Source: Bog-756 sp963696495
GTDB lineage: Bacteria > Actinomycetota > Acidimicrobiia > Acidimicrobiales > RAAP-2
Direction of reading: 5' to 3'
DNA length: 64,000 nucleotides
Assembly: GCA_963696495.1 (NCBI GenBank)
Contig: CAVOKJ010000002.1
Span: 1-64,000 of the forward strand
Made by a program: the position numbers and the translations under genes. Of the stretch, positions 13,790 to 22,159 are shown piece after piece. Each line of letters opens with the position of its first letter. The stretch's first letter is position 1. The notes beneath the pieces were generated by a model. That model did no database searches. It saw nothing but the letters and a program-made list of their open reading frames with translations, and was not told the DNA's origin.

Positions 13790-15934
13790 ATGTTCGCGCA
13801 GATGGCGGCCTCGGCAGTGGCCCTGATGGTGGCCATGGGCCCGCTCGCTGGGTTGGCACCGAAGCCCCCTGCACCCGCGCCAGGCACGTTTCTGTCCACG
13901 GCCGGAAGTGGGCCGGCGAGCAAGTACGACTGCGTCCTGAGCAACCGACCCGCGGACACCCCCTACACCGGGGCCGATGGCAGCGCGTCTGAGATCGGCT
14001 GGGAGGGGAACCAGCAGGGCGTGGTCACCTGCCTCGGCGGGGTGTTCTACATCCAGAGCGTCCTCGACGAGAACCTCGGCATCGGCACCGGGACGAACTA
14101 CGGCTTCGGCATCTACGACGGTGGCCCCACCACCTGGACCGATGCCGACGGCTACCTCCCGGCACAGATCACGTCGTTCAGCCGGGGCGGCGCCCGGGTC
14201 TCGATCACCGAGTTTGCCGACCGGGTGGTTCTCGGTGGTGCCGCCTTTGTCGCGGTCTACAGCCGGGTCGCCGTGATCAACCCGACTGACCACGTCATCG
14301 AGGCCAACCCCGATCCTTCTCCGGGATTGGTGCCGCTCGATGCGACGCCGGATGCGGTGGCTCCTCACGCCGCGGTCGACCACGACTACGTGATCGCTGC
14401 TGATCGCTTCGGGGGTGGCTACCCCTGGCCGAGCTCCGACGCGCTGGCGGGATCCGGTACCTTCGACGAGCATTTCGCACACATGGCGAACTTCTGGAAC
14501 GGCCAGCTGGCCGGGATCACCGGGATCAGCGTCCCGGATCGATCTCTCGATGACGCCTACCGGAGCGGGTTCATCTACACCCAGATCGCCCGGAGTGGCG
14601 ACCGGCTGTTCGACGGGGTCAACGGCTATGAGGCCGAGTACAACCACGACGTCATCGGTATCCTGTCCAACCTCTTCGACCAGGGCTACTTCACCGACGC
14701 CCGTGCGCTGCTCCTCGAAGCACGCGCTGCCATGGAGGCGCCGGGCCAGGGCTTCTACGACGATGGGGTGTGGACGTACTCGGTGCCCTGGGCGCTCTAC
14801 CTGATCAAGACCGGGGATCTGGCCTTCGTGAAGGAGAATTTCGATTCGGAGGGACCCCTCGGTGTCGCGCAGCCGAGCATCGAGGACACCGCCCATGCGA
14901 TCGCCGCCGGTAGGACCAGCCCCACGGGGATCATGAAGGCCACCGACGACATCGACACCCGAGGTTCCTGGACGACCGACGACTATTCGGCGCTCATCGG
15001 CCTGGCCGCCTACCGATACCTCGCTCAGCAAGTAGGGGATGCCAACGAGGCGACCTGGGCGACCCAGCAGTACGACAGCCTGCTGTCGGCCACGACCCAG
15101 ACGCTGGACGCGACCATCGCCCGTTACCGTCTCGACTACGTACCCTGCTCGATCCTCCAGCCGAACACCGCCAACCGGTGCAAGGATCCCGAGGACGCCA
15201 ACTGGATGTCGCCCCTCGGCGGTTGGGCCTGGGACGCATCGCTCTTCTCGGCGCCTGTCAACGGCCCGGGTTCGACCATGATCGATGCCACCTACAACTA
15301 CGGATTCGCCCGGCTCAAGGGCAAGCTGCCTCCCGACACCTTCGGAGGGTTTCCCGGTGACTACTACTCGACTGCTTACAACGCGGGTTACGGGATAGCC
15401 GGCCTGGCCAGCAAGGACCACCGAGACCAGGGGATCTTGAGTTACGAATTCATGATCGCCAACAGTCAGAGCGGCCCATACTCGTGGTGGGAGAGTTCGT
15501 CTGCACCCTCGACCCACACCCCGTGGTTGGGACGACACCCGGCAACGGGGCAGGGCTCCTCCCCCCACGCCTGGGGAATGTCCGAGGCCAACGGGGTCCT
15601 GCTGGCTTCGCTGGTAGCGCAGCGCGCCGACGGCGCCCTCGTCGTGGGCAGAGGTGTCCCCGCGCCATGGCTCAGGGGTGACCGGCCCATCTCGGTCACC
15701 AACTTCCCATCGACCGACGGCCGCCGGCTGAATCTCAGGATCTCATCGAGCGGCCGGTCGGTGACTCTGAGCCTGAGCGGCCAACCACCGTCGGGACCGG
15801 TGCTCTTCCAGCTGCCATCCTTCGTTGACAACATCGCGAGCACCTCGGCCGGGCGAGTCGACCAGGGAACCGGCACCGTCACCCTGTCACCGGACACGAA
15901 AGGCGTGACCGTCCGACTCCGCGCCGCGGCATAG
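13790..15934 (+). CDS. Secreted six-hairpin glycosidase-like protein
   Basis: 714 residues. An N-terminal hydrophobic segment with Ala-rich end (ASAVALMVAMGPLAGLA) then a Pro-rich linker indicates export. The beta-rich N-terminal domain (~35-190) is followed by an (alpha/alpha)6 toroid (~230-600) with motifs seen in glucoamylase/GH63/GH78-like enzymes: YEAEYNHDVIGILSNLFDQG, TRGSWTTDDYSALIGLAAYR and PYSWWESS near the end. A C-terminal beta domain closes it. It probably trims extracellular glycans. The exact GH family and catalytic acids cannot be fixed by eye. Confidence 0.7.
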   Translation: MFAQMAASAVALMVAMGPLAGLAPKPPAPAPGTFLSTAGSGPASKYDCVLSNRPADTPYTGADGSASEIGWEGNQQGVVTCLGGVFYIQSVLDENLGIGTGTNYGFGIYDGGPTTWTDADGYLPAQITSFSRGGARVSITEFADRVVLGGAAFVAVYSRVAVINPTDHVIEANPDPSPGLVPLDATPDAVAPHAAVDHDYVIAADRFGGGYPWPSSDALAGSGTFDEHFAHMANFWNGQLAGITGISVPDRSLDDAYRSGFIYTQIARSGDRLFDGVNGYEAEYNHDVIGILSNLFDQGYFTDARALLLEARAAMEAPGQGFYDDGVWTYSVPWALYLIKTGDLAFVKENFDSEGPLGVAQPSIEDTAHAIAAGRTSPTGIMKATDDIDTRGSWTTDDYSALIGLAAYRYLAQQVGDANEATWATQQYDSLLSATTQTLDATIARYRLDYVPCSILQPNTANRCKDPEDANWMSPLGGWAWDASLFSAPVNGPGSTMIDATYNYGFARLKGKLPPDTFGGFPGDYYSTAYNAGYGIAGLASKDHRDQGILSYEFMIANSQSGPYSWWESSSAPSTHTPWLGRHPATGQGSSPHAWGMSEANGVLLASLVAQRADGALVVGRGVPAPWLRGDRPISVTNFPSTDGRRLNLRISSSGRSVTLSLSGQPPSGPVLFQLPSFVDNIASTSAGRVDQGTGTVTLSPDTKGVTVRLRAAA

Positions 15935-16134
15935 GCCGTGGGTTCTCCCAACCATCACGTTCGGGATACCTACCGCTAGGCGCCGTCTGATCGGTACTCG
16001 GCCCACTCCTCTCAGCGGGTCGGAGGCGCTTGGTGCCCGCCCACGAATGGGACTGGCAGGCATGTGAAAAACTGCTGGTGAGGCAGCCACCTTGCCCATT
16101 CTGACGACATTCTCTTGTGTAAGGAGTCCCATCC

Positions 16135-16587
16135 ATGGACGATCTAGCAACCCTTCCTCAGGCCGACCAGGACGCAATCGGCGTTACGTTGACCTCCCTG
16201 CTGTCGGGATTTCAGGAACGCAACGCCGACAAGCTGGTGAACGTATACAGCGCCGACGCAGACTGGGTCAATGCATTCGGGAGCGTAAAGCGGGGTGCTG
16301 TCGAAATCGTTGAGTATCTCCGAGGACTGTTCGCAGATGACAACTTCAATGCCGGCCGCCTGAAGGCCCCTCCTGAGACGAGTTTCCGGTTGCTGACTCC
16401 TGAGGTTCTCCTCGTCAGCGCCCATCTACAGGTGGAGGGTCAGAAGCTCGTCGGTGGAGGCGAGATCGAAGTACGGGACAACCACTCCCTGCGTGTTCTC
16501 CAACGCCAGCCCGACGGCACCTGGCTCATCGTGTCGGAGATGTACAACGACGCCAATCAGGACTCAACCTACGAAGGTCATTCTTGA
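16135..16587 (+). CDS. SnoaL/NTF2-like protein (SgcJ/DUF4440 type)
   Basis: 150 residues, with TAAGGAG ten bases before the ATG. The pattern TLTSLLSGFQERNADKLVNVYSADADWVNAFGSVKRGAVEIVEYLRGLF, followed by VLLVSAHLQVEGQK and DGTWLIVSEMYND, is the cone-shaped NTF2 fold of small isomerase and oxidoreductase-like enzymes. No catalytic residues can be named with certainty. It stands alone. Confidence 0.75.
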   Translation: MDDLATLPQADQDAIGVTLTSLLSGFQERNADKLVNVYSADADWVNAFGSVKRGAVEIVEYLRGLFADDNFNAGRLKAPPETSFRLLTPEVLLVSAHLQVEGQKLVGGGEIEVRDNHSLRVLQRQPDGTWLIVSEMYNDANQDSTYEGHS

Positions 16588-16656
16588 CCGGGTGTCACCG
16601 GATCGGTGCCGGCCATCGGACGAGACCAACTTTGCAGTTGGTGGCACACTTCGGAG

Positions 16657-17073
16657 GTGGCCTCGTCCCATCCTGCAGCTCACGCAGTGGTTGCAGCAAT
16701 GCTGGTCCACGACGGCAACGTGCTCCTGTGCCGTAGGTCATCGCAGCGGGCCTGGTACCCGGGGGTGTGGGACCTCCCCGGTGGGCACATTGCACCTGGA
16801 GAATCACCCCAGGCGGCTCTCGTGCGAGAACTTCGGGAGGAGATCGGCGTCGATGTCCGGGTACCCGCTGATGACTGTGACTTCCGTCTGTCCACCGAGA
16901 CCTTCGATATGCAGGTGTGGGTCATTTCCGAATGGGTTGGTGATCCCACCAACGCGGCACCTGACGAGCACGACGAGGTTTCGTGGTTCTCTGAGAATTC
17001 TGCCGTCGACCTCGACCTCGCCCATTCGAGTTACCCATCTCTGGTCGCGGCAGCGTGCAGAAGTGGGGTGTAG
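16657..17073 (+). CDS. NUDIX hydrolase
   Basis: 138 residues if started at GTG 16657; a GTG at 16606 would add 17 residues and neither has a good ribosome site. The Nudix box GHIAPGESPQAALVRELREEIGV is complete, with the REXXEE core that binds Mg2+. Flanking strands AAMLVHDGNVLLCRRSS and WVISEWVGDPTN fit 8-oxo-dGTPase or general nucleotide-diphosphate hydrolases. The substrate is unassigned. Confidence 0.88.
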   Translation: MASSHPAAHAVVAAMLVHDGNVLLCRRSSQRAWYPGVWDLPGGHIAPGESPQAALVRELREEIGVDVRVPADDCDFRLSTETFDMQVWVISEWVGDPTNAAPDEHDEVSWFSENSAVDLDLAHSSYPSLVAAACRSGV

Positions 17074-17197
17074 CCGACGGCAGTCCGTGCATCGCCAACC
17101 TCGGGCGGGGAGTCACCCACCGACGGTCGGCCACGCTGCCGCGGTGGGTAAGAGCCGACCTTCACGGCCGAGCAGGTCGGGCCGGAAGGCGGAAGGG

Positions 17198-17488
17198 CTA
17201 CCCAGCGGTGTTGTAGTTGTGCACCTCGAAGAATTCGACACTCGTAGGGGGCGAGATGCCGACCTCCCGAGTAACCGGGACGATCTGCTCTTGGGCGAAC
17301 TTCTCGAATCCCTCGCGGGTCGTCCAGATATCGGTGATCTCGACCCCCTCATCGGTCGCGACCGCGTAGTGGAACAACAGGCCGGATTCGGTGTGCCGGC
17401 CGCCGGCAGGGATTCCGAGCTTGGCGATGGCTTCGTCGAACTGATCGACAGTCGAACCGGTGAACTCCTGTTGTACGACGACCGCCAT
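17198..17488 (-). CDS. Dimeric alpha/beta-barrel (monooxygenase-like) protein
   Basis: 96 residues from the ATG at 17488. VVVQQEFTGSTVDQFDEAI, then GLLFHYAVATDEGVEITDIWTTREGFEKFAQEQIVPV, resembles the ferredoxin-like fold of antibiotic-biosynthesis monooxygenase and stress-responsive barrel proteins. No cofactor motif is seen. The gene is followed on the same strand by none and preceded by a VOC gene ~100 bases upstream. Confidence 0.65.
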   Translation of the reverse strand: MAVVVQQEFTGSTVDQFDEAIAKLGIPAGGRHTESGLLFHYAVATDEGVEITDIWTTREGFEKFAQEQIVPVTREVGISPPTSVEFFEVHNYNTAG

Positions 17489-17584
17489 GACGGGGCTGCT
17501 CACCTAGTGGAAGGGGTCAACCTACACGGATCTGGGGGTCGGCCGCCGGAGCGCTCCGCTACCCGGTCGGCGCGAGCTCGGCAT

Positions 17585-18058
17585 TCATCCGGACTGCCCG
17601 CCGGACGTACTCGACGGCCAGTGAGCGGGCGACCAGTCACCCTCCGGATCCGTGGTCTGGCCCACCTCGATCAGATGGCCGTCGGGATCGCGGATGTAGC
17701 AACGGATCTCGAACTGGTGCTGCTTCGGCGGCGTCAGGAATTGGGCACCCCGGGCGCTCCATTCGGCGTACACGGCCTCGATGTCCTTGACCCGGATATT
17801 GAGGAAACTGCTGACCCGGTCGGGGTCGCGTGGCGTCTCCAGGGTGACCTCGGGCTTGTCGTCGGTCGGGCCTCCGCCGGCGTTGATGACGATCCAGCTG
17901 TTGGAGAGCCTGACATTGACCGGTCCGGTGTCGGCTCCTCGGAAGGCCACCGTGCCCCCCAGCACTTCGGTGTAGAAGCGCCAAGAGCGCTCGACGTCGT
18001 CCGAGACGATGAAGTGGGTGAGCAGGATGTCCGCTGCTGGGGGTGGGACTTCGGCCAT
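17585..18058 (-). CDS. VOC/glyoxalase-fold protein
   Basis: 157 residues from the ATG at 18058, preceded by GGAGGTG. Two beta-alpha-beta-beta-beta modules are visible: DILLTHFIVSDDVERSWRFYTEVLGG, and VSSFLNIRVKDIEAVYAEWSARGA, ending in CYIRDPDGHLIEVGQT. His and Glu in these places are the usual metal ligands of glyoxalase and dioxygenase-like proteins. The substrate is unknown. Confidence 0.85.
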   Translation of the reverse strand: MAEVPPPAADILLTHFIVSDDVERSWRFYTEVLGGTVAFRGADTGPVNVRLSNSWIVINAGGGPTDDKPEVTLETPRDPDRVSSFLNIRVKDIEAVYAEWSARGAQFLTPPKQHQFEIRCYIRDPDGHLIEVGQTTDPEGDWSPAHWPSSTSGGQSG

Positions 18059-18739
18059 CTGGGCACCTCCGCTGGTTGGTTGACACATCTCGCTCGTGAC
18101 GAGTCTGCTGACGATATTGCGATGATCGGTGATCCGCACGTGCACGCCGGCGGGTTGGCGCCGGGTCGGCGCGGACATTGTTACAGCCACGGTCCTCCAG
18201 AGATATGCGGCATCGTCCCACGGCCGGTCACCATCCTCCTACACCGACACCTTGGCGTCACTTCTCGATTGTGTACCCGGTGGGGAGGCTGGGCAAGGCG
18301 CCGGAGGCAACCTCGTCGGTCGCCTGAGTGGCGATCTGAGGCCACCCCGCCTCTCTTCGAGAAGTGCCGGACTCCCGTATCGATGGGGGTCCTCTCTGTC
18401 GTCGGGCTGGGGAACGATCGGAGGACGGTGAGGCTGCTCACCCTCACCGACGGGGCTATTGGTCGGCACCAGGGCAACGAACGACTACTGCGCTCGGCCG
18501 CCAGTGCGTGGTCGATTCGCCGGCGCTCACCCGGGGCGAGCTCGAGACCCCCTTGCGTCCATCGCGACCGCATCGCCAATCCGGCTGCCCACCAACCGGC
18601 AGTCCGCCGGGGGGAGGCCTTCCGACACGACCAGTCCACCGTCGGGAGCGGCAGGTCATCGGCCCAGCATCGGGCCGTTCTCCGACCGTGCAGCCTCGCT
18701 CGTGCATCGCTATCGTGGGGGTGAGCGGAGGTGGGTGAC
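18059..18739. other. No gene recognised
   Basis: About 680 bases. Open frames on both strands have Arg/Ser/Pro-rich translations typical of chance frames in GC-rich DNA and no good starts. The region separates a leftward VOC gene from a rightward secreted-protein gene and should hold both promoters. A GGAGG lies at its right end and belongs to the next gene. Confidence 0.5.
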
Positions 18740-19291
18740 ATGCGAGTTCCCCGAGCAGCCGCTGTCGTGGCGGCTGGTGTGATGGTGATGACGATGACGG
18801 GGGTGGCACTGCTCCCCGGATCGGCCTGGGCCAGAACGCCGCTGGGGTCCGGCAGTTTCAGCTGCGGCGTGGTCCCCATTGACGGAAGCATCACGTTGAA
18901 CCGGCCTTGGAGCGATACCGGAAAGGGGATCGTGAAGGCGACCGTTTCTGCCACGATCCCAGGTTGTACCGGCGGTTCCCCCAGTCCCGGCGTCGTCACC
19001 GTTTCGGGCAAGTTGACGTTTCCGAATGGGGGAGACGGTTGTTCGAACGGCAACAATGCCACGGCGAATCTCAAGCTGGCGTACAGCAGCCCGGTGAAGG
19101 CGAGCAAGTTCACCGGAAGCTTCTTTGTCGACCCCGTCGCCATGGTCAGTCCGGGAGATGTCGATACCGTCATCGGTTCGTACCCCATGTCCGGTGCGTC
19201 GCTCCTGCTCGGCGGCGGCGAATACTCGGGCCGATGCTCGACGGGCATCACCTCGTTGGGGATGACTCAAGCGGAGTCCTTCGGGCTGTAG
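18740..19291 (+). CDS. Small secreted beta-rich protein
   Basis: 183 residues from ATG 18740, nine bases after GGAGG. The N-terminal signal sequence (AVVAAGVMVMTMTGVALL, cleavage near AWA-RT) is followed by Gly/Ser/Thr-rich beta strands and four cysteines (SCGVVP, GCTGGSP, GCSNGN, GRCSTG) likely forming disulfides. Its overall pattern resembles the secreted protein at 22160-22855, including the terminal segment with a conserved Cys before a GLTTL-like end. The function is unknown. Confidence 0.75.
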   Translation: MRVPRAAAVVAAGVMVMTMTGVALLPGSAWARTPLGSGSFSCGVVPIDGSITLNRPWSDTGKGIVKATVSATIPGCTGGSPSPGVVTVSGKLTFPNGGDGCSNGNNATANLKLAYSSPVKASKFTGSFFVDPVAMVSPGDVDTVIGSYPMSGASLLLGGGEYSGRCSTGITSLGMTQAESFGL

Positions 19292-19720
19292 CTCGCTCAC
19301 CGAGCCGGCGCGCGCTCGTTTGCGGGGACACGGCCGATGTGCTCACGATCGCCGGCTCGATGAGACGGCCGGTGCGTGACCAGTACGGGATGTCGAGGCG
19401 TACCGAAGCCCTCGAGGTGACCTCGGACGGGCGACGGCCCGTCGGCCGTCAACCGGGGACCCGGTCGCCGGCGATGGGCGAAGCCCGGGATCAGGATCTC
19501 GGCTCCTGGCGGCTGGCGGAGCGGTGATCCTGTGGCCGTGGGTGGGGGAGGAGGTCGGGAGATCCGCTCTTGCCGCCACCCTGGCGCCGGGGTCGCCCAC
19601 GGGAGAGACGACCCCGGCGCATGCATAGATTCGGAGCAGCGGGGGGACGGGATGGGAACGGTCGCTTCGGGAGCTCCGAGTTCACCCGCTCGACCGGTCG
19701 GGCGGCCGGTCGGCGCGAAC
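19292..19720. other. No gene recognised
   Basis: About 430 bases between a rightward and a leftward gene. Translations of the open frames are Arg/Pro-rich and unconvincing. The region should contain the terminators of both neighbours, but no simple hairpin with a T-run is seen. Confidence 0.45.
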
Positions 19721-19918
19721 TCAGTGATCCATCGGTGGCTCGGGATCCTTCCAGGACGGAGGACTGGGAAGACGCCTCAGGACGTGGTCCTGCGCCTTTC
19801 CGCACCGGTCACAGACCCTGCTCCGCATCCTCACCGCCCTGCCGAGGGCTGGGCGGTAGACGCTCACCGGGTGCCACGCCTGCCAATCGTGCAGACCGAG
19901 CCAGCAGAGAAGGCGCAT
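19721..19918 (-). CDS. Small zinc-binding protein
   Basis: 65 residues from the ATG at 19918. MRLLCWLGLHDWQAW and, after a basic loop, RVCDRCGKAQ form the layout of short actinobacterial and phage proteins with one CxxC and an upstream Cys/His pair (C-x(4)-H). The length and pattern favour a real gene. The function is unknown. Confidence 0.55.
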   Translation of the reverse strand: MRLLCWLGLHDWQAWHPVSVYRPALGRAVRMRSRVCDRCGKAQDHVLRRLPSPPSWKDPEPPMDH

Positions 19919-20184
19919 AGTCCGAGTGATACCCCATTCCGTTTGCCTACACGGTGCACCCCCCTTGGAGGAGGGTGTCGGGACCCCCCGCAGCCACTCG
20001 CAACCATTGGCCGTCGCCATCTGCCGCTTGTCGCCGACGGCCCCTGGTCAGAGTTCTCCTCGGCCTCGGGTGCCGCCCCGTTCGCGTGCCCGGATCGGAT
20101 GCTCGTCGGCGCGCCCGGAGGACCGGGTCCTCGAGCGCCCCGACAGGGCATCCGGTCGCCGGAGGCCTTGCGGCCCGGTGCGGC

Positions 20185-20694
20185 TCAGTCTTCGGCGATG
20201 TGAACACCGTCGGGCGGCCCGTCCTGCGGACCGAGGACGGGTTCGAAGGTGGCAGCGTAGCGATCGAATCGCCGCTTCCAGGACTCACGTTCCGCACCGG
20301 TCTGGAGTCGGTCGAGGCAGGCGTCCCAGCCGGCAGCGTTGCGGGCGGCATGGCTTGCGCTCAGCTCCTCGGTCAGGACGAAGACCGTGCCGCCGTCCGG
20401 CGCCTCGGTGAGGACGAAGCCGATCGTGTCGTCGCCCCACGTGAAGCTCACCCGGTGGGGAGGGTCCCACTCCAGGACCGCGCCGGTCAGCGGCTCGATG
20501 TCGTGTTCGTCGAAGTGGTGCGTGAGTGGTGCACCGACCCTCCACTCGTCGATCTCGATGCGGGTGGGGAACCACGTTCGCATCTCTACGGGGTCGGTCA
20601 CCGCCCGCCACACCGACTCGACCGGTCCGGGCAGGCGACGCTCGAATCGCAACACGGGCCGTAGTCCAGCGGAGAGCAGCGTCGCTTCGGTCAT
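20185..20694 (-). CDS. SRPBCC (AHSA1/START-like) protein
   Basis: 169 residues from ATG 20694, which overlaps the stop of the upstream ArsR gene by four bases. The FERRLPGPVESVWRAVTDPVEMRTWFP start, GGTVFVLTEEL centre and long C-terminal helix (AAGWDACLDRLQTG) match the Aha1-type SRPBCC fold with a hydrophobic ligand pocket. ArsR–SRPBCC pairs are common, and the regulator is thought to control the pocket protein. The ligand is unknown. Confidence 0.88.
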   Translation of the reverse strand: MTEATLLSAGLRPVLRFERRLPGPVESVWRAVTDPVEMRTWFPTRIEIDEWRVGAPLTHHFDEHDIEPLTGAVLEWDPPHRVSFTWGDDTIGFVLTEAPDGGTVFVLTEELSASHAARNAAGWDACLDRLQTGAERESWKRRFDRYAATFEPVLGPQDGPPDGVHIAED

Positions 20695-21020
20695 GGTCTC
20701 CTCCTCGGTGCTGGTGGGTCCACCAGGTGGGCTTCGAGCTTGTCGAGGCTGTCGCGCCACATCTGGCGGTAGGGTTCGAGCCATTCGTCGAGCTCGCTGA
20801 GTGGCTCAGGACGGATGCTGTAGAGACGTCGTTGACCGTCAGGTCGCACGGTCACCAGACCGGCGTCCCGCAGGATCCGCAGATGCTTCGACACGGCGGG
20901 CTGGCTGATGGCCAAGCGTTCGACGAGGGCGTGCACGGGCTGCTCGCCGGAGCGGAGGGCGTCCAGGATGTGACGCCGGCTGGGCTCAGCAATCACTTCG
21001 ATGGTCGCACCGATGCTCAC
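20691..21020 (-). CDS. ArsR-family winged-helix repressor
   Basis: 109 residues from GTG 21020. The fold is AEPSRRHILDALRSGEQPVHALVERLAISQPAVSKHLRILRDAGLVTVRPDGQRRLYSI, the recognition helix being SQPAVSKHL. The cysteine metal box of arsenic or cadmium sensors is missing, so the inducer is probably not a metal. The C-terminal ELDEWLEPYRQMW is the dimer helix usual in SRPBCC-linked ArsR proteins. First gene of a two-gene operon. Confidence 0.92.
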   Translation of the reverse strand: MSIGATIEVIAEPSRRHILDALRSGEQPVHALVERLAISQPAVSKHLRILRDAGLVTVRPDGQRRLYSIRPEPLSELDEWLEPYRQMWRDSLDKLEAHLVDPPAPRRRP

Positions 21021-21027
21021 CCGTTAA

Positions 21028-21046
21028 AGTATGCCCATACCGGTAT
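21028..21046 (-). promoter_or_regulatory. Probable promoter/operator of the arsR operon
   Basis: The palindrome ATACCGGTAT (21037-21046) lies next to a CATACT-type -10 element on the minus strand, only a few bases before the GTG start. The arrangement fits a leaderless actinobacterial message repressed by ArsR. Assignment is by position only. Confidence 0.4.
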
Positions 21047-21219
21047 ATGTCTGTCAAGAAATATACGAGACCGGCCCGGGAGCTGCGCCATCGTCTCCGG
21101 TCATCGGTCCGGCTCATGTGGCGACCGCGGCGATCGTGTCACGGACGAGACAGACAAACCTCGATGTCGGGCACACACTGGCCAGATCGGACGAAGCAGA
21201 CGCAAGGAGGCAGTTTGCG

Positions 21220-21516
21220 ATGGTGGCACTCATCACGCTTGTGGGGCACCCGGGACACGACGTGGCGCAGTGGTCAGGCCTAGTCGGCCAGTTGCTGGTG
21301 ATCGTCAGCGCCGTGGCGATCTTCGAAGGGGCCTGGATCTGGCTGAACCGTCAGGCGAGGGACGGGCACGGGGTGCCGCCGACGAGTGGATCGGCAACCG
21401 TGACCAACCGATTGACCGGGCCGGCCTACGACTTGCGGCGGGCCACGCTGCCGCGCACCCGTCTGACCGGCGTCGACACGGAGTCCGCACCGAGCGGCCA
21501 ACGCCAGGCGGGGTAG
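21220..21516 (+). CDS. Small single-pass membrane protein
   Basis: 98 residues from ATG 21220 with AAGGAGG nine bases upstream. One membrane helix is clear (GLVGQLLVIVSAVAIFEGAWIWL), followed by a positive, disordered cytoplasmic tail ending in PSGQRQAG. The sequence before the helix (GHPGHDVAQW) has three His/Asp residues outside or near the membrane face. I recognise no family. Confidence 0.6.
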   Translation: MVALITLVGHPGHDVAQWSGLVGQLLVIVSAVAIFEGAWIWLNRQARDGHGVPPTSGSATVTNRLTGPAYDLRRATLPRTRLTGVDTESAPSGQRQAG

Positions 21517-21540
21517 CCCTGGGCCGTGGTGACGAGTGCG

Positions 21541-21837
21541 TTACCCGGGGAAGGTGGCCTTCGTCAGACCCTCGGCCTTGCACTCGCGCACGAATGTGAG
21601 CAACTGCGATTCGGGTCCCCGTCGGTCGCGTCCGCACCGACGGCACCTCACCCGCCACCAGTACACGATCTTGCCCGAGTCGCTCCTCACCTTGGTCCAC
21701 TCGAAGTGGTCCATCATCGAGCCGTCGACCCAGCCCGGGAATTGTTCGTCGAGAACGGCGAGCCGCTTTCCGCACCGGCACACCACCGTCACGGCACTGT
21801 CCGATCCGGCACGATTACGAGCGAGGGTCCGCGTCAT
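21541..21837 (-). CDS. Zinc-ribbon protein, hypothetical
   Basis: 98 residues from ATG 21837, preceded by AAGGA. VVCRCGKRLAVLDE supplies one Cys pair and WRVRCRRCGRDRRGP the second, separated by ~45 residues rich in aromatic and acidic residues, as in small zinc-ribbon proteins. The C-terminal helix (LLTFVRECKAEGL) closes it. A perfect dyad lies ~20 bases upstream of the start. The function is unknown. Confidence 0.65.
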   Translation of the reverse strand: MTRTLARNRAGSDSAVTVVCRCGKRLAVLDEQFPGWVDGSMMDHFEWTKVRSDSGKIVYWWRVRCRRCGRDRRGPESQLLTFVRECKAEGLTKATFPG

Positions 21838-21858
21838 CAGGCGTCCTTGTCCTGGTGG

Positions 21859-21876
21859 AACTACAGAATTGTAGTT
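21859..21876. promoter_or_regulatory. Dyad AACTACAgaatTGTAGTT, candidate operator
   Basis: A perfect seven-base inverted repeat around a four-base centre, 21 bases upstream of the minus-strand zinc-ribbon gene. The CTACA/TGTAG halves are like those of BlaI/MecI/CopY operators (TACA..TGTA), and a repressor of that family is encoded at 24487-24894. Linking the two is inference. Confidence 0.45.
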
Positions 21877-22053
21877 TAGCCCGGCAGGATCACGGCGCCG
21901 GGGCATCTCGGCTGCGCCCGTCCCCAGTGTGGTGGGCGCCGCCCCCGACACCCGTGGCTCCCGCCCCCGGTCGCCGCACGAGCCTGTCGAACGAGCCCGT
22001 CGAACGAGTCGCCATCGCGGCAGCGGTGGACCCCGTGCGATCGGTGGACGCAC

Positions 22054-22089
22054 GCGACAAGGGCGGGGCCGAAGCCCCGCCCTTGTCGC
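22054..22089 (-). terminator. 16-bp perfect hairpin with UUCG loop
   Basis: GCGACAAGGGCGGGGC is followed after four bases by its exact complement. On the minus strand the loop reads TTCG closed by C-G, the extra-stable cUUCGg tetraloop. It lies ~70 bases downstream of the minus-strand secreted-protein gene. No T-run follows, as is usual for actinobacterial terminators. Confidence 0.75.
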
Positions 22090-22159
22090 TGCTGCTCCTT
22101 ACTCGAGGGCAAGGGCGGTCACCCGGACGGGCGGACCGCTGCTGCTCGAGCGAACGTTG

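Noticed and set aside
16454..18724. A 756-codon plus-strand open frame
   Set aside because: It runs through the NTF2, NUDIX and VOC genes in other frames or strands. Its sequence has no recognisable fold.
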